A program made the translations under genes and the position numbers. This document shows, in pieces, positions 33,396 through 33,639 of a DNA stretch of 33,639 nt. Positions within the stretch are counted from its first letter, which is position 1. Each line of letters starts with the position of its first letter. Source of the stretch: an uncultured Muribaculaceae bacterium. Lineage in GTDB: Bacteria; Bacteroidota; Bacteroidia; Bacteroidales; Muribaculaceae. Under the pieces are notes generated by a model. That model ran no database searches. It saw only the letters and a list, made by a program, of their open reading frames with translations, and was not told the DNA's origin. The stretch covers positions 1 through 33,639 of the forward strand of contig CAJUAF010000027.1 of assembly GCA_910584365.1 (NCBI GenBank). Reading direction: 5' to 3'.

Positions 33396-33639
33396 TCAAG
33401 ATAAGTCAAATGAGCTAATTATACTTGTTATCAATGCAATAGCAATTATCAATATTGCGGTGATTTTCCTGCGTTTGACCCGATTTTCTTAAAAAGTACA
33501 CCTTTTGTACCCTTGATTATGGACTGTGGTCAGAGGGAAAATGTTAAGGTCTGTAAACGGCGATTTTCAGATTATTATGCCTCGGATTAAGTACATGACA
33601 AAAATTTGAAAACATCGAATTTTGGGGTATAAGTCGGAC
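33396..33639. other. AT-rich sequence, no gene seen
   Basis: No credible reading frame is present on either strand. The composition changes sharply from the GC-rich remnant to the left, which suggests a junction near 33,390-33,400. Confidence 0.45.

Overview
The window looks like a chromosome fragment of a Bacteroidales bacterium, most likely a gut member near Muribaculaceae (the family is an inference). The support is: a SusC/SusD/SusE/SusF-type outer-membrane glycan uptake operon; a TamB gene coupled to a lipoprotein TamA homologue (TamL type); a BspA-like leucine-rich-repeat protein ending in a type IX-like sorting tail; a CXXX-repeat peptide of the Bacteroidales type; and several promoters of the Bacteroidetes form (TTG, 19-20 bases, TAnnTTTG).

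Region 1 (about 1-5,400) is an AT-richer accessory segment with every recognisable gene on the minus strand. Read in the direction of transcription, it holds three modules. The first is a TIR-domain protein, an AlbA_2/GHKL-type ATPase protein and a 45-residue coupled ORF: a candidate anti-phage or stress-response operon. The second is an XRE regulator, a DUF3791 protein, a DUF3990 protein (ADP-ribosyltransferase-like) and a second DUF3791-like protein, tightly overlapped like a toxin-antitoxin or effector cassette. The third is a Tat-type lipoprotein precursor with eight cysteines at an exact four-residue spacing, the substrate class of radical SAM peptide maturases. No maturase is visible. 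Helically phased direct repeats lie between the second and third modules.

Region 2 (about 5,400-24,200) is GC-rich core sequence. It has the BspA-like protein on the minus strand. On the plus strand follow a DUF5715 (peptidase M15-like) lipoprotein, an AsmA-like envelope protein, a class I aminotransferase, tyrosyl-tRNA synthetase, a diacylglycerol kinase-family lipid kinase, TamB, TamL and S-adenosylmethionine synthetase. Several of these serve the cell envelope: lipid kinase, AsmA, and the TamB/TamL pair that spans the periplasm.

Region 3 (about 24,400-32,230) is a minus-strand operon encoding SusC-, SusD-, SusE- and SusF-like proteins. A promoter lies about 280 bases upstream of susC. The operon ends at a strong terminator, and a hairpin lies between susE and susF. 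No glycoside hydrolase or regulator gene lies in the window, so the substrate can only be guessed. The SusF-like protein has domains resembling starch-binding SusE/SusF modules.

Region 4 (about 32,340 to the end) has a 108-residue secreted protein that is mostly a sorting-tail-like domain, the second copy of a 34-base hairpin repeat whose first copy follows tamL, and a 5'-truncated gene remnant. The last 240 bases are AT-rich without a gene.
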